Below, piece by piece: positions 17,137 to 27,423 of a DNA stretch of 64,000 bases. A program made the translations under genes and the position numbers. Position 1 is the first letter of the stretch. Each line of letters opens with the position of its first letter. Under the pieces are notes generated by a model that had not been told where the DNA came from, did not search any database, and saw nothing but the letters and a program-made list of their open reading frames with translations. The DNA comes from Sphingomonas sp. KRR8. GTDB lineage: Bacteria > Pseudomonadota > Alphaproteobacteria > Sphingomonadales > Sphingomonadaceae. The stretch spans positions 1,116,001-1,180,000 of the forward strand of contig NZ_CP097462.1 of assembly GCF_023559245.1 (NCBI RefSeq). Direction: 5' to 3'.

Positions 17137-18102
17137 TTACATCTCTCCGCGTGCCTTTCGGATGGCGCGCCACTTGGCGACGTTGGCATCGTGCTCGGCG
17201 AGGGTCTTGGCGAACACGTGGCCGCCGGTGCCGTCCGCGACGAAGTAGAGGAAGTCGTTGGGCTCGGGATCGAGCACCGCCGCGAGGCTTGCCTTGCCGG
17301 GGTTGGCGATCGGCCCTTCCGGCAGACCGGCACGGCGGTAGGTATTGTAGCCATTGTCGGCGTCGAGTTCCGAGCGGAGGATGCGGCGACCGAGGGGCTT
17401 GCCCTTCGTCACCGGGTAGATGACGGTCGGGTCGGCATCGAGCTTCATCCCGATCTTGAGCCGGTTGCAGTAGACGCCCGCGACCCGGCGGCGCTCGGCC
17501 GGCTTGCCGGTCTCCTTCTCGACGATGGAGGCGAGGGTTACGGCCTGCTCAGGCGTGGCGACAGGGCAATCGCCCTTCCGCTTGGCCCAGAGCGCGGCAA
17601 GCTCCTTGCTCATTGCGGCGGTCATGCGCGCCGCGACGGCGCCGCGCGGCTCACCGCGCTGAAAGCTGTAGCTGTCTGGCAGCACCGATCCCTCGGCCAG
17701 CGATGGCACCGCGCCGGTCAGATAGGGCACCGCCGCAAGCTTCTCCTCGACCAAGATCGAAGGCGTGCCTTCGGGCACAGTCACCAGTCGGGAGAGCGGC
17801 CGCCCGTGCTGCAGCAGTTCAAGCAGCCTGGCGCCGCCGGTATGCGCGGGTACTTCGAATTCGCCCGCCTGGATCGAGTCCTTGGACCCGAGCAGCCGCG
17901 CCATCGCGAGATAAGTGCCGCAGGTACCCGGGATCAGCTGCTTCCTCGCCAGCCCCGGACAGAGGCGGGTCAGCGTGGCGCCTTCCTCGACGATGATGCT
18001 CTGCGAGGTGGCTGCGCCGCCACCCCACCAAAGCGCGTAAAGCAGCGCCAGCCCGCCCAGAATGGCGACCAGCGGGACGGCGATCAGGATGCGCTTGAGC
18101 AT
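17137..18102 (-). CDS. mltG: Endolytic peptidoglycan transglycosylase MltG
   Basis: This enzyme cleaves nascent glycan strands and sets their length at the inner membrane. The product is 321 residues. It has an N-terminal membrane anchor (about 6-27), a LysM-like segment, and the YceG catalytic domain with ASIVEKETG, whose glutamate is catalytic. Further family signatures are YPVTKGKPLGRRI, YNTYRRAGLPEGPIANPG and YFVADGTGGHVFAKTLAEH. It lies directly downstream of fabF on the same strand, the usual acpP-fabF-mltG order. Confidence 0.95.
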   Translation of the reverse strand: MLKRILIAVPLVAILGGLALLYALWWGGGAATSQSIIVEEGATLTRLCPGLARKQLIPGTCGTYLAMARLLGSKDSIQAGEFEVPAHTGGARLLELLQHGRPLSRLVTVPEGTPSILVEEKLAAVPYLTGAVPSLAEGSVLPDSYSFQRGEPRGAVAARMTAAMSKELAALWAKRKGDCPVATPEQAVTLASIVEKETGKPAERRRVAGVYCNRLKIGMKLDADPTVIYPVTKGKPLGRRILRSELDADNGYNTYRRAGLPEGPIANPGKASLAAVLDPEPNDFLYFVADGTGGHVFAKTLAEHDANVAKWRAIRKARGEM

Positions 18103-18142
18103 GGCCGCCTTCTACCCCGCCCTGAGGCAGGGTCCAGTCGGC

Positions 18143-19402
18143 TCAGTCGACCGCTTTCACGATCAGCGAGGCGTTCGTCCCGCCGAAGCCGAAGCTGTTG
18201 TTGAGCGCCGCGCGAACCTTCCGCTGCTTGGCCTTGTGCGGCACCAGGTCGACGCCCTCGGTTCCCTCGTCGGGATCGTCGAGGTTGAGCGTGGGCGGCA
18301 CGATCTGATCGCGGATGGCGAGGATGCAGAACACGCTCTCGACCGCGCCGGCGCCGCCGAGCAGATGGCCGATCGCCGATTTGGTGCTGCTCATCGACGC
18401 GCCGGACAGGTCGTCGCCGAACACCCGCTTGGCGGCGGCGAGCTCGATCGTGTCGGCCATGGTAGAGGTTCCGTGGGCATTGATGTAATCGATGTCCGAC
18501 GGCTCCATGCCGGCCTTCTTCAGCGCCATGCGCATCGCAAGCTCGGCGCCCTTGCCCTCCGGGTGCGGAGCGGTGACGTGATAAGCGTCGCCCGACAGGC
18601 CATAGCCGACCACCTCGGCGTAGATCTTGGCGCCGCGCGCCTTGGCATGCTCATATTCCTCGAGCACCACGACACCGGCGCCTTCGCCCATGACGAAACC
18701 ATCGCGATTCTTGTCGTAGGGCCGGCTGGCCTGCTCCGGCCGGTCGTTGAAGGTCATGTTGAGCGCGCGGGCCTGGGCAAAGCCGGCCACTCCGATCGGG
18801 CAGATGGTCGCTTCCGCGCCGCCCGCCAGCATGATGTCGGCATCGTCGTCGCGGATCATCCGAGCGGCGTCGCCGATCGAGTGCGCGCCCGTGGAGCAAG
18901 CGGTGACCACCGCGTGGTTCGGACCCATCAGCCCGTACTTGATGGAGACCTGGCCGGAGATGAGGTTGATGAGCCGGCCGTGGACGAAGTGCGGAGAAAC
19001 GCGGCCCGGCCCCTTTTCATGCAGCACCAGGCTCTCGCTCTCGATGCCCGGAAGGCCGCCGATGCCGCTGCCGATCGACACGCCGGCGCGCAGCTTCATT
19101 TCTTCCGGCATGTCGAGGAGGCCAGCGTCCTCGATCGCCTGGCCCGCCGCGTCGATCCCGAACACGATGAACGGATCCACCTGGCGCTGGACCTTGTGAT
19201 CGACCCGCTTGCTGGGATCGAAGCCATATTCATGGCCCGCCGGCTTCACCTCGCAGGCGATGTGGCACTTCTGGTCGGAGGTGTCGAAGTGGGTGATCGG
19301 CCCAGCGCCGCTCTTGGACGCAAGGATGTTCTTCCACGTCGTCTCGACATCCGCCCCCAAAGGCGTGACGAGACCCAGACCAGTTACGACCACACGCCGC
19401 AT
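18143..19402 (-). CDS. fabF: Beta-ketoacyl-ACP synthase II FabF
   Basis: This condensing enzyme extends acyl-ACP in fatty acid synthesis. The product is 419 residues. The catalytic triad is visible: Cys169 in VVTACSTGAHSIG, His310 in NAHGTSTMADTIE, and His346 in KSAIGHLLGGAG with Lys341. The N-terminus MRRVVVTGLGLVTPLG is standard. It lies about 100 bases downstream of acpP, separated by a long inverted repeat (19423-19455), and 40 bases upstream of mltG. Confidence 0.97.
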   Translation of the reverse strand: MRRVVVTGLGLVTPLGADVETTWKNILASKSGAGPITHFDTSDQKCHIACEVKPAGHEYGFDPSKRVDHKVQRQVDPFIVFGIDAAGQAIEDAGLLDMPEEMKLRAGVSIGSGIGGLPGIESESLVLHEKGPGRVSPHFVHGRLINLISGQVSIKYGLMGPNHAVVTACSTGAHSIGDAARMIRDDDADIMLAGGAEATICPIGVAGFAQARALNMTFNDRPEQASRPYDKNRDGFVMGEGAGVVVLEEYEHAKARGAKIYAEVVGYGLSGDAYHVTAPHPEGKGAELAMRMALKKAGMEPSDIDYINAHGTSTMADTIELAAAKRVFGDDLSGASMSSTKSAIGHLLGGAGAVESVFCILAIRDQIVPPTLNLDDPDEGTEGVDLVPHKAKQRKVRAALNNSFGFGGTNASLIVKAVD

Positions 19403-19422
19403 CGACGTTCCTCCGAATGCAA

Positions 19423-19455
19423 GACAGGCTCATACCCGCAAGGGATGAGCCTGTC
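19423..19455. repeat. Inverted repeat between acpP and fabF
   Basis: The perfect 11-base arms GACAGGCTCAT and ATGAGCCTGTC are separated by 11 bases. The sequence TGAGCCTGTCGAA matches the core of a dispersed repeat seen in many proteobacterial genomes, where it extends as TCGACAGGCTCAGGAC. In the acpP-fabF transcript it would fold into a stable hairpin, which could adjust expression of fabF relative to acpP. Confidence 0.75.
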
Positions 19456-19506
19456 GAAACCCTGTCCTGCCTTCATGAGGAAGACGGGCAAAGAGAGTAG
19501 TTTGGC

Positions 19507-19743
19507 TTAGCCCTGGTGCTGATCGATATAGTCGATCGCGTCCTTGACCGTGGTGATCTTCTCGGCCGCATCGTCGGGGATCTCGACCCCAAACTCTTCC
19601 TCGAAGGCCATCACCAGCTCGACGATGTCGAGGCTGTCGGCACCCAGGTCGTCGATGAAGCTTGCTTCCTCGGTCACCTTGTCGGCTTCGACGCCGAGGT
19701 GCTCGACGACGATCTTCTTCACCCGCTCGGCGGTCTCGCTCAT
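19507..19743 (-). CDS. acpP: Acyl carrier protein AcpP
   Basis: This is the carrier for growing fatty acyl chains. The product is 78 residues, of standard size and strongly acidic. The phosphopantetheine attachment site is Ser37 in [20 protein letters not shown]. It is the first gene of the acpP-fabF-mltG group. It is distinct from the second carrier protein at 35746, which belongs to the exosortase-linked module. Confidence 0.97.
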   Translation of the reverse strand: MSETAERVKKIVVEHLGVEADKVTEEASFIDDLGADSLDIVELVMAFEEEFGVEIPDDAAEKITTVKDAIDYIDQHQG

Positions 19744-19842
19744 GGTAGGGTCTTTCCTTCCCGTTGGTATTTGCCCGATGCGTTAGCGGCGGCTGCAAGC
19801 GGCGGCAAGCCTCGCCTTCCACCCCGCGGCCCATCTCCTTAC

Positions 19843-20325
19843 ATGAAGCGGATGGAGCAGCGTCCCCTCACCCCCGGCGAGAAAGAACTGGCGCATCTGA
19901 CCTTCGGGGAGGCCCTCGATCCGGAGCGGGTGAAGCTGATCCGCGGCAAATGGTGGCCGTTCCAGCCGCGGGGAATCGTGATGTCGCCGACCGGCAACAT
20001 TCACTTCCACCCCGACGATCCGCACTGGCTCGACGACTTCGCCAAGGGGCCTCTCAACCTGCAGGGCCTGCTGGTGCATGAGCTGACGCACGTCTGGCAG
20101 ACGCAGAAAGGCGGGCGCTGGTACCTGCCGCTGATGCGCCACCCCTTCTGCCGCTACAGCTATGTGCCGGACCCGGCCAAGCGCTTTGACCGCTACGGGC
20201 TGGAGCAGCAGGCCGAGATCGTGCGCCACCGTTTCCTTCGCTCGAAGGGCGCGCTGGTGCCTTATGAGGAAAAGCTGGCGGCGATGGAGTTGCCGTTCGC
20301 TGACTCGTCGTTGCGAGGAGTGTAG
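19843..20325 (+). CDS. Vgr-related HExxH protein of sphingomonads
   Basis: The product is 160 residues. It contains HELTHVWQ (His79-Glu80...His83), a zinc-metallopeptidase-like HExxH, inside NLQGLLVHELTHVWQTQKGG. In this order such proteins are often labelled vgr-related, with no proven role. The second half has many aromatic and basic residues. The ATG at 19843 gives MKRMEQRPLTPGEKE. The last few codons and the stop lie inside the inverted repeat 20304-20397, so the original C-terminus may have been replaced by insertion of that repeat. Confidence 0.8.
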   Translation: MKRMEQRPLTPGEKELAHLTFGEALDPERVKLIRGKWWPFQPRGIVMSPTGNIHFHPDDPHWLDDFAKGPLNLQGLLVHELTHVWQTQKGGRWYLPLMRHPFCRYSYVPDPAKRFDRYGLEQQAEIVRHRFLRSKGALVPYEEKLAAMELPFADSSLRGV

Positions 20326-20397
20326 CGACGAAGCAATCCAGTGCTCTTCCGATCGAAGAAGTGAACTGGATTGCTTCGCTACGCTTGCAGTGACGAG
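20304..20397. repeat. Long dispersed inverted repeat (GCAATCCAG type)
   Basis: The inner arms CGAAGCAATCCAGT (20329-20342) and ACTGGATTGCTTCG (20365-20378) are perfect. The outer arms CTCGTCGTTGC and TGCAGTGACGAG pair imperfectly, making an element of about 94 bases. This is the widespread intergenic repeat whose antisense reading gives the spurious peptide KRSEAIQ. It sits between the 3' ends of the vgr-related gene and pckA and could act as a bidirectional terminator. Confidence 0.85.
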
Positions 20398-20402
20398 ATG
20401 GC

Positions 20403-22010
<1,608 letters not shown>

Positions 22011-22102
22011 TGATGAAATCCCCTAAGAATGATGGCCCGGACGCGGGTCACTTGAAAGCCAGATGCGCAAACGGCGGCGTGCACCCCCTTGGGAGCTGCC
22101 GC

Positions 22103-22116
22103 CGCATACGTATGCG
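22103..22116. promoter_or_regulatory. 14-base palindrome between pckA and chvI
   Basis: CGCATACGTATGCG is a perfect palindrome in the 213-base divergent region. It lies 93 bases from the pckA start and 107 bases from the chvI start. It may be an operator for a dimeric regulator of either gene. No regulator can be assigned from sequence alone. Confidence 0.45.
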
Positions 22117-22223
22117 TAAAGCGCTATAGTCCGGAAAAGGTTGCCCGGTCAAAACGGCTTCGGGGCGGCTTGTCTCGATTGGACACGCTCATTAGGACCG
22201 GCCCTAACCAGGGGACACCGGGC

Positions 22224-22958
22224 ATGAGCCAGGTCATCGCGTTGGTCGACGACGACCGCAACATCCTCACCTCGGTGTCGATCGCCCTTCAGTCCGAAGG
22301 GTTCGTCACCCGGGTCTATTCGGAAGCGCCGACGGCCCTGAAAGCCCTGTCGGAGAACCCGGCCGACCTCGGCGTATTCGACATCAAGATGCCCGGCATG
22401 GACGGCATGGAATTGCTCCGCCACCTGCGGGAAGGCGGCCCTGCGGCCCTGATGCCGGTCATCTTCCTGACCTCCAAGGATGAGGAGCAGGACGAAGCGC
22501 TCGGTCTCGCGATGGGTGCGGACGACTACATCGCCAAGCCGTTCAGCCAACGGCTGCTGATCGCCCGGATCCGAGCGATCCTGCGCCGCGCCGACATGGT
22601 CCGCTTGACCACCGGTTCCGACGTTGACGCGGCCGCCCCGGACGAGGAAGAACAACCTCTGCTCGAACGGGGCCGGCTGGTGATGGACCCGGCCCGCCAC
22701 AAGGTGTTGTGGGACGGCCGGCCCGTAACCCTGACGGTTACCGAATTCCTGATCCTGGAAGCGCTCGCCCAGCGGCCCGGAGTCGTGAAAAGCCGTAACC
22801 AGCTACTGGATGTGGCCTACCAGGACGACGTTTATGTCGACGACCGGACAATCGACAGCCATATCAAGCGCGTGCGCCGCAAGTTCCGCAGTGTCGACAG
22901 CGACTTCGATGCGATCGAAACCCTTTATGGCGTCGGTTACCGCTTCGGCGACGAGTGA
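22224..22958 (+). CDS. chvI: Response regulator ChvI
   Basis: This is an OmpR-type response regulator of the acid/cell-envelope sensing ChvG-ChvI system. The product is 244 residues. The receiver domain begins [19 protein letters not shown]; the phospho-acceptor aspartate is in [12 protein letters not shown], and the Lys is in [13 protein letters not shown]. The C-terminal winged helix ends [15 protein letters not shown] and [10 protein letters not shown]. The ATG at 22224 is chosen; the open frame upstream is not protein-like. The end overlaps chvG by 32 bases. Confidence 0.94.
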   Translation: MSQVIALVDDDRNILTSVSIALQSEGFVTRVYSEAPTALKALSENPADLGVFDIKMPGMDGMELLRHLREGGPAALMPVIFLTSKDEEQDEALGLAMGADDYIAKPFSQRLLIARIRAILRRADMVRLTTGSDVDAAAPDEEEQPLLERGRLVMDPARHKVLWDGRPVTLTVTEFLILEALAQRPGVVKSRNQLLDVAYQDDVYVDDRTIDSHIKRVRRKFRSVDSDFDAIETLYGVGYRFGDE

Positions 22959-24549
22959 AGCCGAGCCTCACCCGCTCGACGACGATCCGGTCGAGCGCGG
23001 GCTGAGGCTGGGCTGGAGCCGCGGCTGGTCGCTGCGGCGCCGGATCCTTGGCGTCAACGTGATCACGCTGCTCCTGGCCGCGCTCGCCATCTTGTTCCTC
23101 GACAGCTTCCGCAACCGACTGGAGGACGAGCGGGAATTCCAGGTCCGCCGGGAGGCGAGCATGGCCGTTGCCGCTCTCGGCAGCATGCCCACTCCGATGG
23201 AGTCCGCCTTCCTCACGCGGGTCGGCCGGGCCAGCAACAGTCGTTTCCGGCTCTATGACGCCAGCGGACGGTTGGCGCTCGACAGCTGGGCTTCAACAGG
23301 CCCGACCTACCGGTTGCGCGATCCCAACGAACAGCCTTGGACCAAGGCGATCGCCCGCGCGATGGACCGCGGCTTCGATGCCATCACCGGGGTTGCGGCG
23401 CGCGACGATTTCGTTGAGCCGGCGGTGGACGTCGCCCAGGCCTGGCCCGAAGCCCGGCAAGCCGCCTCCACTGGGAAGATGGTCACGGTCTTCCGCAAGG
23501 CACCCGACCTCACTCCGGTCATCTCGGTCGCCAGCCCGGCGCCGGACAAGGGGATCATGCTGGTCACCTATAACGACCGCAATTTCACCACGACGGTCAG
23601 GGCGGAGCGGCGGAAGCTTGGCCTTGGACTCCTCTTCGCCATGGTCTCGTCCGTTCTGCTGTCCCTGTTTCTGGCGCGGACCATCGCCCGCCCGCTCCGG
23701 CGGCTGGCGCTGGCAGCGCACCGGGTCCGCCTCGGCCGGTCGCGTGAAGTGAAGATCCCTCGCCTGCCCAGCCGCAATGATGAGCTCGGCCTGCTCGCCC
23801 GCTCGGTCAGCGACATGAGCCAGGCGCTGCGCCAGCGGATCGAGAATATCGAGGCGTTCGCCGCCGACGTCACGCACGAGCTCAAGAATCCCCTCGCCTC
23901 GCTACGCAGCGCAGTGGACGGGCTGGAGCGAATCGAGGACCCCTCGCTCAAGCACCAGCTGCTGGACATCGTCCGGCAGGACGTCCGTCGCCTCGACCGG
24001 CTGATCGGTGACATCGGCGAAGCGGCGCGCACCGATGCCGAGCTGGCGCGCGCGCGGTTCGAGCCGGTCGACCTTGGTGACCTCGTCGGCCAGCTCGTCG
24101 CCAGCTGGGAAGAACGCCGTCTGAAAGGCTCGGTCCGGATCGCCTTTGCCCGACCCCGCCGCCGAAGCGCGCTGGTGATGGGGGAACCGAGCCGGCTGGC
24201 CCGCGCGATCGACAATCTCATCGACAATGCGGTCAGTTTCTCGCCCGATGGCGGTCTGGTCGAAATCGCGGTTGCGCGCCTTGGCGACGATGTACGTATC
24301 CGAATCGACGATGAAGGCCCCGGCGTGCCGGCCGAAGCGCGGGAGGCGATCTTCAACCGCTTCCACTCGGTTCGCCCCGAGAGCGGCGGCTTTGGCCGGC
24401 ACTCCGGCCTCGGTCTGGCCATCGCCAAGGCAATCGTGGCAGGACACGACGGGGAGATCCACGTGGCCGACCGCGATGATGCGCCTTCGGGCGCCCGTTT
24501 CACCATCCGCTTGCCGGCCGCTCCGGAAACCCCGGAAGCGCCACGATGA
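22927..24549 (+). CDS. chvG: Sensor histidine kinase ChvG
   Basis: This is the membrane sensor partner of ChvI. The product is 540 residues. There is a first helix at about 42-62, a periplasmic sensor of about 190 residues, and a second helix at about 240-260. A HAMP domain follows, then the H-box [22 protein letters not shown]. The N box is [12 protein letters not shown], and the G boxes are DDEGPGVP and [11 protein letters not shown]. The ATG at 22927 lies inside the end of chvI. The stop overlaps the hprK start as ATGA. Confidence 0.92.
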   Translation: MASVTASATSEAEPHPLDDDPVERGLRLGWSRGWSLRRRILGVNVITLLLAALAILFLDSFRNRLEDEREFQVRREASMAVAALGSMPTPMESAFLTRVGRASNSRFRLYDASGRLALDSWASTGPTYRLRDPNEQPWTKAIARAMDRGFDAITGVAARDDFVEPAVDVAQAWPEARQAASTGKMVTVFRKAPDLTPVISVASPAPDKGIMLVTYNDRNFTTTVRAERRKLGLGLLFAMVSSVLLSLFLARTIARPLRRLALAAHRVRLGRSREVKIPRLPSRNDELGLLARSVSDMSQALRQRIENIEAFAADVTHELKNPLASLRSAVDGLERIEDPSLKHQLLDIVRQDVRRLDRLIGDIGEAARTDAELARARFEPVDLGDLVGQLVASWEERRLKGSVRIAFARPRRRSALVMGEPSRLARAIDNLIDNAVSFSPDGGLVEIAVARLGDDVRIRIDDEGPGVPAEAREAIFNRFHSVRPESGGFGRHSGLGLAIAKAIVAGHDGEIHVADRDDAPSGARFTIRLPAAPETPEAPR

Positions 24550-24980
24550 ACCTGCGCCTGTCGAGTGAGACAATCCACGCCACCACGGTCGCCAGTGACG
24601 GTCGGGCGGTGCTGATCTGCGGCCCGTCGGGCAGCGGCAAGTCCGACCTTGCGCTTCGGCTGATCGATCGCGGCTGGCAGCTGGTCAGCGATGATCAGAC
24701 CATCGTCCACCGCAGCGGAGCAACGCTGCGCGCGTCCGCACCCAGCACCATCGCCGGCAAGTTCGAGGTGCGCGGCATCGGAATCGTCGAGATGGACCAT
24801 GTCGATTACGTTCCCGTGCGGCTGGCGGTCGAGCTTGCCGGGGAGATTCAGCGCCTTCCCGACGACTCGCGCGAACGACGGATGCTCGGCCTGGCTGTCC
24901 CCTTGATCAGCGTCGAAGCGATGACCGCCAGCGCCGCGGCGAAGGTCGCGCTGGCACTCGAACGGGTGGCGTCCTCATGA
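24546..24980 (+). CDS. hprK: HPr kinase/phosphatase, short alphaproteobacterial form
   Basis: This enzyme phosphorylates and dephosphorylates a serine of HPr. The product is 144 residues and holds only the C-terminal catalytic domain, as usual in alphaproteobacteria; the N-terminal domain of Firmicute HprK is absent. Walker A is GPSGSGKS (26-33). The family motif VRGIGIVEM follows near residue 78. The ATG overlaps the chvG stop (ATGA), and the stop overlaps the rapZ ATG (ATGA), so three genes are coupled. Confidence 0.93.
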   Translation: MNLRLSSETIHATTVASDGRAVLICGPSGSGKSDLALRLIDRGWQLVSDDQTIVHRSGATLRASAPSTIAGKFEVRGIGIVEMDHVDYVPVRLAVELAGEIQRLPDDSRERRMLGLAVPLISVEAMTASAAAKVALALERVASS

Positions 24981-25894
24981 GCAGGCCCAGGAAATTGCCG
25001 CGTCTGCTGCTGGTCACCGGGATGTCCGGGGCCGGCAAGTCGAGCGTGCTCGACGCCCTCGAGGACATGGGCTGGGATACTGTCGACAACCTGCCGACCG
25101 CCCTGCTTCACGAGTTCGTGCACGGTGCCGACCGGGCACGCCGGGATGCCCATGTCGCGATCGGGATGGACTCGCGCAGCCGTGGCTTCGATCCCCAACG
25201 CCTGCCCGAGCTGCTCCATTCGATCGCCGGAGTAGTGCCGGAGATCCTCTACCTCGACGCATCAGGGGCCGAGCTCAACCGCCGCTACGACGAAACGCGG
25301 CGCCGCCATCCGCTGGCCCCCGACCGGCCAGCCGAAGACGGCATCGCCCGGGAGCGCAGCCTTACCGCCTCCCTGCGGATCGCCGCCGACTCGGTCATCG
25401 ACACCACCGACTTCACCCCCGCCGACCTGCGTGACGAGCTGCGCCGGCGCTATGGCGGCGAAAGCGACGAGCCGGTGCTGACCATCATGAGCTTCGGCTT
25501 CGCACGGGGGATCAGCCGGACCGCCGATTATGTCTTCGATCTCCGTTTCCTGCCCAACCCGCATTGGGTGGACGGACTCCGATCGCTGACCGGCCGTGAC
25601 GAGCCTGTGCAGGAGTTCGTCGCTCGCCAGGAGGGCTTCGACACCTTCATGGACCGGGTCGAGGAACTGCTCGCCGACCTCATCCCGCGCTTCGGGCCAG
25701 CCGGCAAAAGCTATGTCGAAGTGGCCTTTGGCTGTACCGGCGGGAGACACCGATCGGTGGCTGCGGCGGTTGGAATGGGCGAGCGGTTGCGTGCTCGCGG
25801 CTTTTCGCCGAATATCCGGCATCGCGATCTGTCGCTGAACCCCAGCGATTCCATCGAGGGTGAATCCGGTCAGGAACCGGCGGCAAGCATCTGA
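24977..25894 (+). CDS. rapZ: RNase adapter protein RapZ (YvcJ family)
   Basis: This P-loop protein binds nucleotides and, in enteric bacteria, guides RNase E to a small RNA. The product is 305 residues. Walker A is GMSGAGKS (15-22), and the N-terminal motif WDTVDNLPTALL is typical. The C-terminal domain has FGCTGGRHRSVAAAVGMGERL, the conserved cysteine region. It sits between hprK and the PTS EIIA gene, as in many alphaproteobacteria. Its target in this group is not known. Confidence 0.94.
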   Translation: MSRPRKLPRLLLVTGMSGAGKSSVLDALEDMGWDTVDNLPTALLHEFVHGADRARRDAHVAIGMDSRSRGFDPQRLPELLHSIAGVVPEILYLDASGAELNRRYDETRRRHPLAPDRPAEDGIARERSLTASLRIAADSVIDTTDFTPADLRDELRRRYGGESDEPVLTIMSFGFARGISRTADYVFDLRFLPNPHWVDGLRSLTGRDEPVQEFVARQEGFDTFMDRVEELLADLIPRFGPAGKSYVEVAFGCTGGRHRSVAAAVGMGERLRARGFSPNIRHRDLSLNPSDSIEGESGQEPAASI

Positions 25895-25912
25895 ACGAGA
25901 CACAGAAACGAA

Positions 25913-26320
25913 ATGATCGGTTTAGTCTTGGTGACCCACGGCCGGCTCGCGGCCGAGTTCGTCACCGCTCTTGAGCATGTCGTTGGCCCCCAGGAGGCGA
26001 TCGAGTCGGTGTGCATCGACGCCGACGACGACATGGAAGCCCGCCGCCGCGACATCGCCGACGCCATCCAGAAGGTCGACCGGGGTTCGGGGGTGATCAT
26101 CCTCACCGACCTGTTCGGCGGCACTCCGTCCAATCTCGCGATCAGCCTGATGAAGAGCGAGAAGATCGAGGTGATCGCCGGCGTCAACCTGCCGATGCTG
26201 ATTCGCCTGGAAGGCGCACGCAAGGCCATGAGTGTTCGCGCGGCGGTCGCCGCGGCCCGCGAGGCCGGGCGCAAGTACATCTCCGTCGCTTCCGAAATCC
26301 TTGGCGAGGCGGCGGCTTGA
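25913..26320 (+). CDS. PTS EIIA component, mannose family
   Basis: The product is 135 residues with the phosphorylation site His9 in VLVTHGRLAAEF. The motif VIILTDLFGGTPSNLA is characteristic of the ManX EIIA fold. No EIIB/C/D permease genes are near, so it is probably a regulatory PTS component that receives phosphate from HPr. The stop overlaps the HPr start as TTGA. Confidence 0.93.
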   Translation: MIGLVLVTHGRLAAEFVTALEHVVGPQEAIESVCIDADDDMEARRRDIADAIQKVDRGSGVIILTDLFGGTPSNLAISLMKSEKIEVIAGVNLPMLIRLEGARKAMSVRAAVAAAREAGRKYISVASEILGEAAA

Positions 26321-26589
26321 ACGCGCTGACCAAGCTGGTTCTGATCGAGAACAAGCGGGGCCTGCACGCCCGCGCCAGCGCCAAGTTCGTCAACATGGCG
26401 GCCCAGCTTGCCGCCGAGATCGAAGTCGCAAAGGACGGCCACGCCGTGTGCGGCACGTCGATCATGGGCCTGATGATGCTTGGCGCCGCGATGGGCGACA
26501 CGATCGAGATCCGCGCCAGCGGCGACGGCGCCGACCAGGCGCTGGCGCAGCTGGTGGGCCTGGTCGAGGACAAGTTCGGAGAGGAGTAG
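26317..26589 (+). CDS. ptsH: HPr phosphocarrier protein
   Basis: The product is 90 residues. The His phosphorylation site is His17 in NKRGLHARASAKFV. The regulatory Ser48 lies in CGTSIMGLMMLGA and fits the upstream HprK. The start is TTG at 26317, overlapping the EIIA stop as TTGA. No ATG or GTG start is compatible with the family length, so the rare start is well supported. Confidence 0.93.
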   Translation: MNALTKLVLIENKRGLHARASAKFVNMAAQLAAEIEVAKDGHAVCGTSIMGLMMLGAAMGDTIEIRASGDGADQALAQLVGLVEDKFGEE

Positions 26590-26611
26590 CCCTCCCGCCG
26601 CCGCCACCGCC

Positions 26612-27415
26612 ATGCCCCGCCTGATCACCTCTTTCTCCAACGAGACCGTCAAGCAGCTCCGGAGCCTTCGCGACAAGAAGGCTCGGCGGGAGAGCGGCCT
26701 GTTCCTGGCCGAAGGCCTTCGCATCATCGCCGAGGCGCGGGACAGCGGCCTGCTGCCGGAGACGATCGTCTTTGCGGGCGGGCAGCCGCTGCATCCGCTG
26801 GCCGCCGAGATCGTGGCCGCGACGGAGGCAGCCGGCGGTGACGCGATCGAGACCAGCGCCGACATCCTTTCCAAGATGAGCGGCAAGGACAATCCGCAAG
26901 CGCTGCTCGCGGCCTACCGCCAACCGCACGTTACCCTTGCCGATCTCGACCGCTCGGCCGCCGGCCTGTGGTTCGTCGCCGAGCGGTTGCGCGATCCGGG
27001 GAACATCGGGACCATCCTGCGCACCGGCGACGCGGTCGGCGCGGGCGGGCTGATCCTCGTTGACGACAGCGCCGATCCTTATTCGGTCGAAGCCGTGCGC
27101 GCCTCCATGGGCGCGACCTTCACCCAGAAGGTGGTGCAGGCGCCCTGGGCGGAATTCATCGCCTGGCTTCGACAGGGGCCGGGTCAGCTGGTCGGCACGT
27201 CGCTGCGCACCGACACGGATTATCTCGCCGCGACCTACCAGCGGCCCTGCTTCCTCCTGATCGGAAACGAGAGCCAGGGCCTGCCCGCCGCCTACGAAGA
27301 GCAATGTGACCTGCTGGTGAAAATTCCGATGGCTGGCCGAGCGGACAGCCTCAATGCGGCCATTGCGGCGGCGGTGATGGCCTTTCAGGTGACAGCAAGC
27401 TGGCGCACTCCATAG
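26612..27415 (+). CDS. TrmH/SpoU family RNA 2'-O-methyltransferase
   Basis: The product is 267 residues. The N-terminal substrate-binding domain (SNETVKQLRSLRDKKARRESGLFLAEG) precedes the SPOUT knot. The three SpoU motifs are RDPGNIGTILRTGDA, FLLIGNESQGLP and IPMAGRADSLNAAIAAAV. Such enzymes methylate ribose in rRNA or tRNA; the exact site is unknown. The ATG at 26612 lies 22 bases after the HPr stop. A frame extension to 26480 overlaps HPr and is rejected. Confidence 0.92.
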   Translation: MPRLITSFSNETVKQLRSLRDKKARRESGLFLAEGLRIIAEARDSGLLPETIVFAGGQPLHPLAAEIVAATEAAGGDAIETSADILSKMSGKDNPQALLAAYRQPHVTLADLDRSAAGLWFVAERLRDPGNIGTILRTGDAVGAGGLILVDDSADPYSVEAVRASMGATFTQKVVQAPWAEFIAWLRQGPGQLVGTSLRTDTDYLAATYQRPCFLLIGNESQGLPAAYEEQCDLLVKIPMAGRADSLNAAIAAAVMAFQVTASWRTP

Positions 27416-27423
27416 GAACGCCC

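Noticed and set aside
18062-19510. 482-codon frame opposite mltG and fabF
   Set aside because: It covers two well-defined genes on the other strand and has no recognisable motif.
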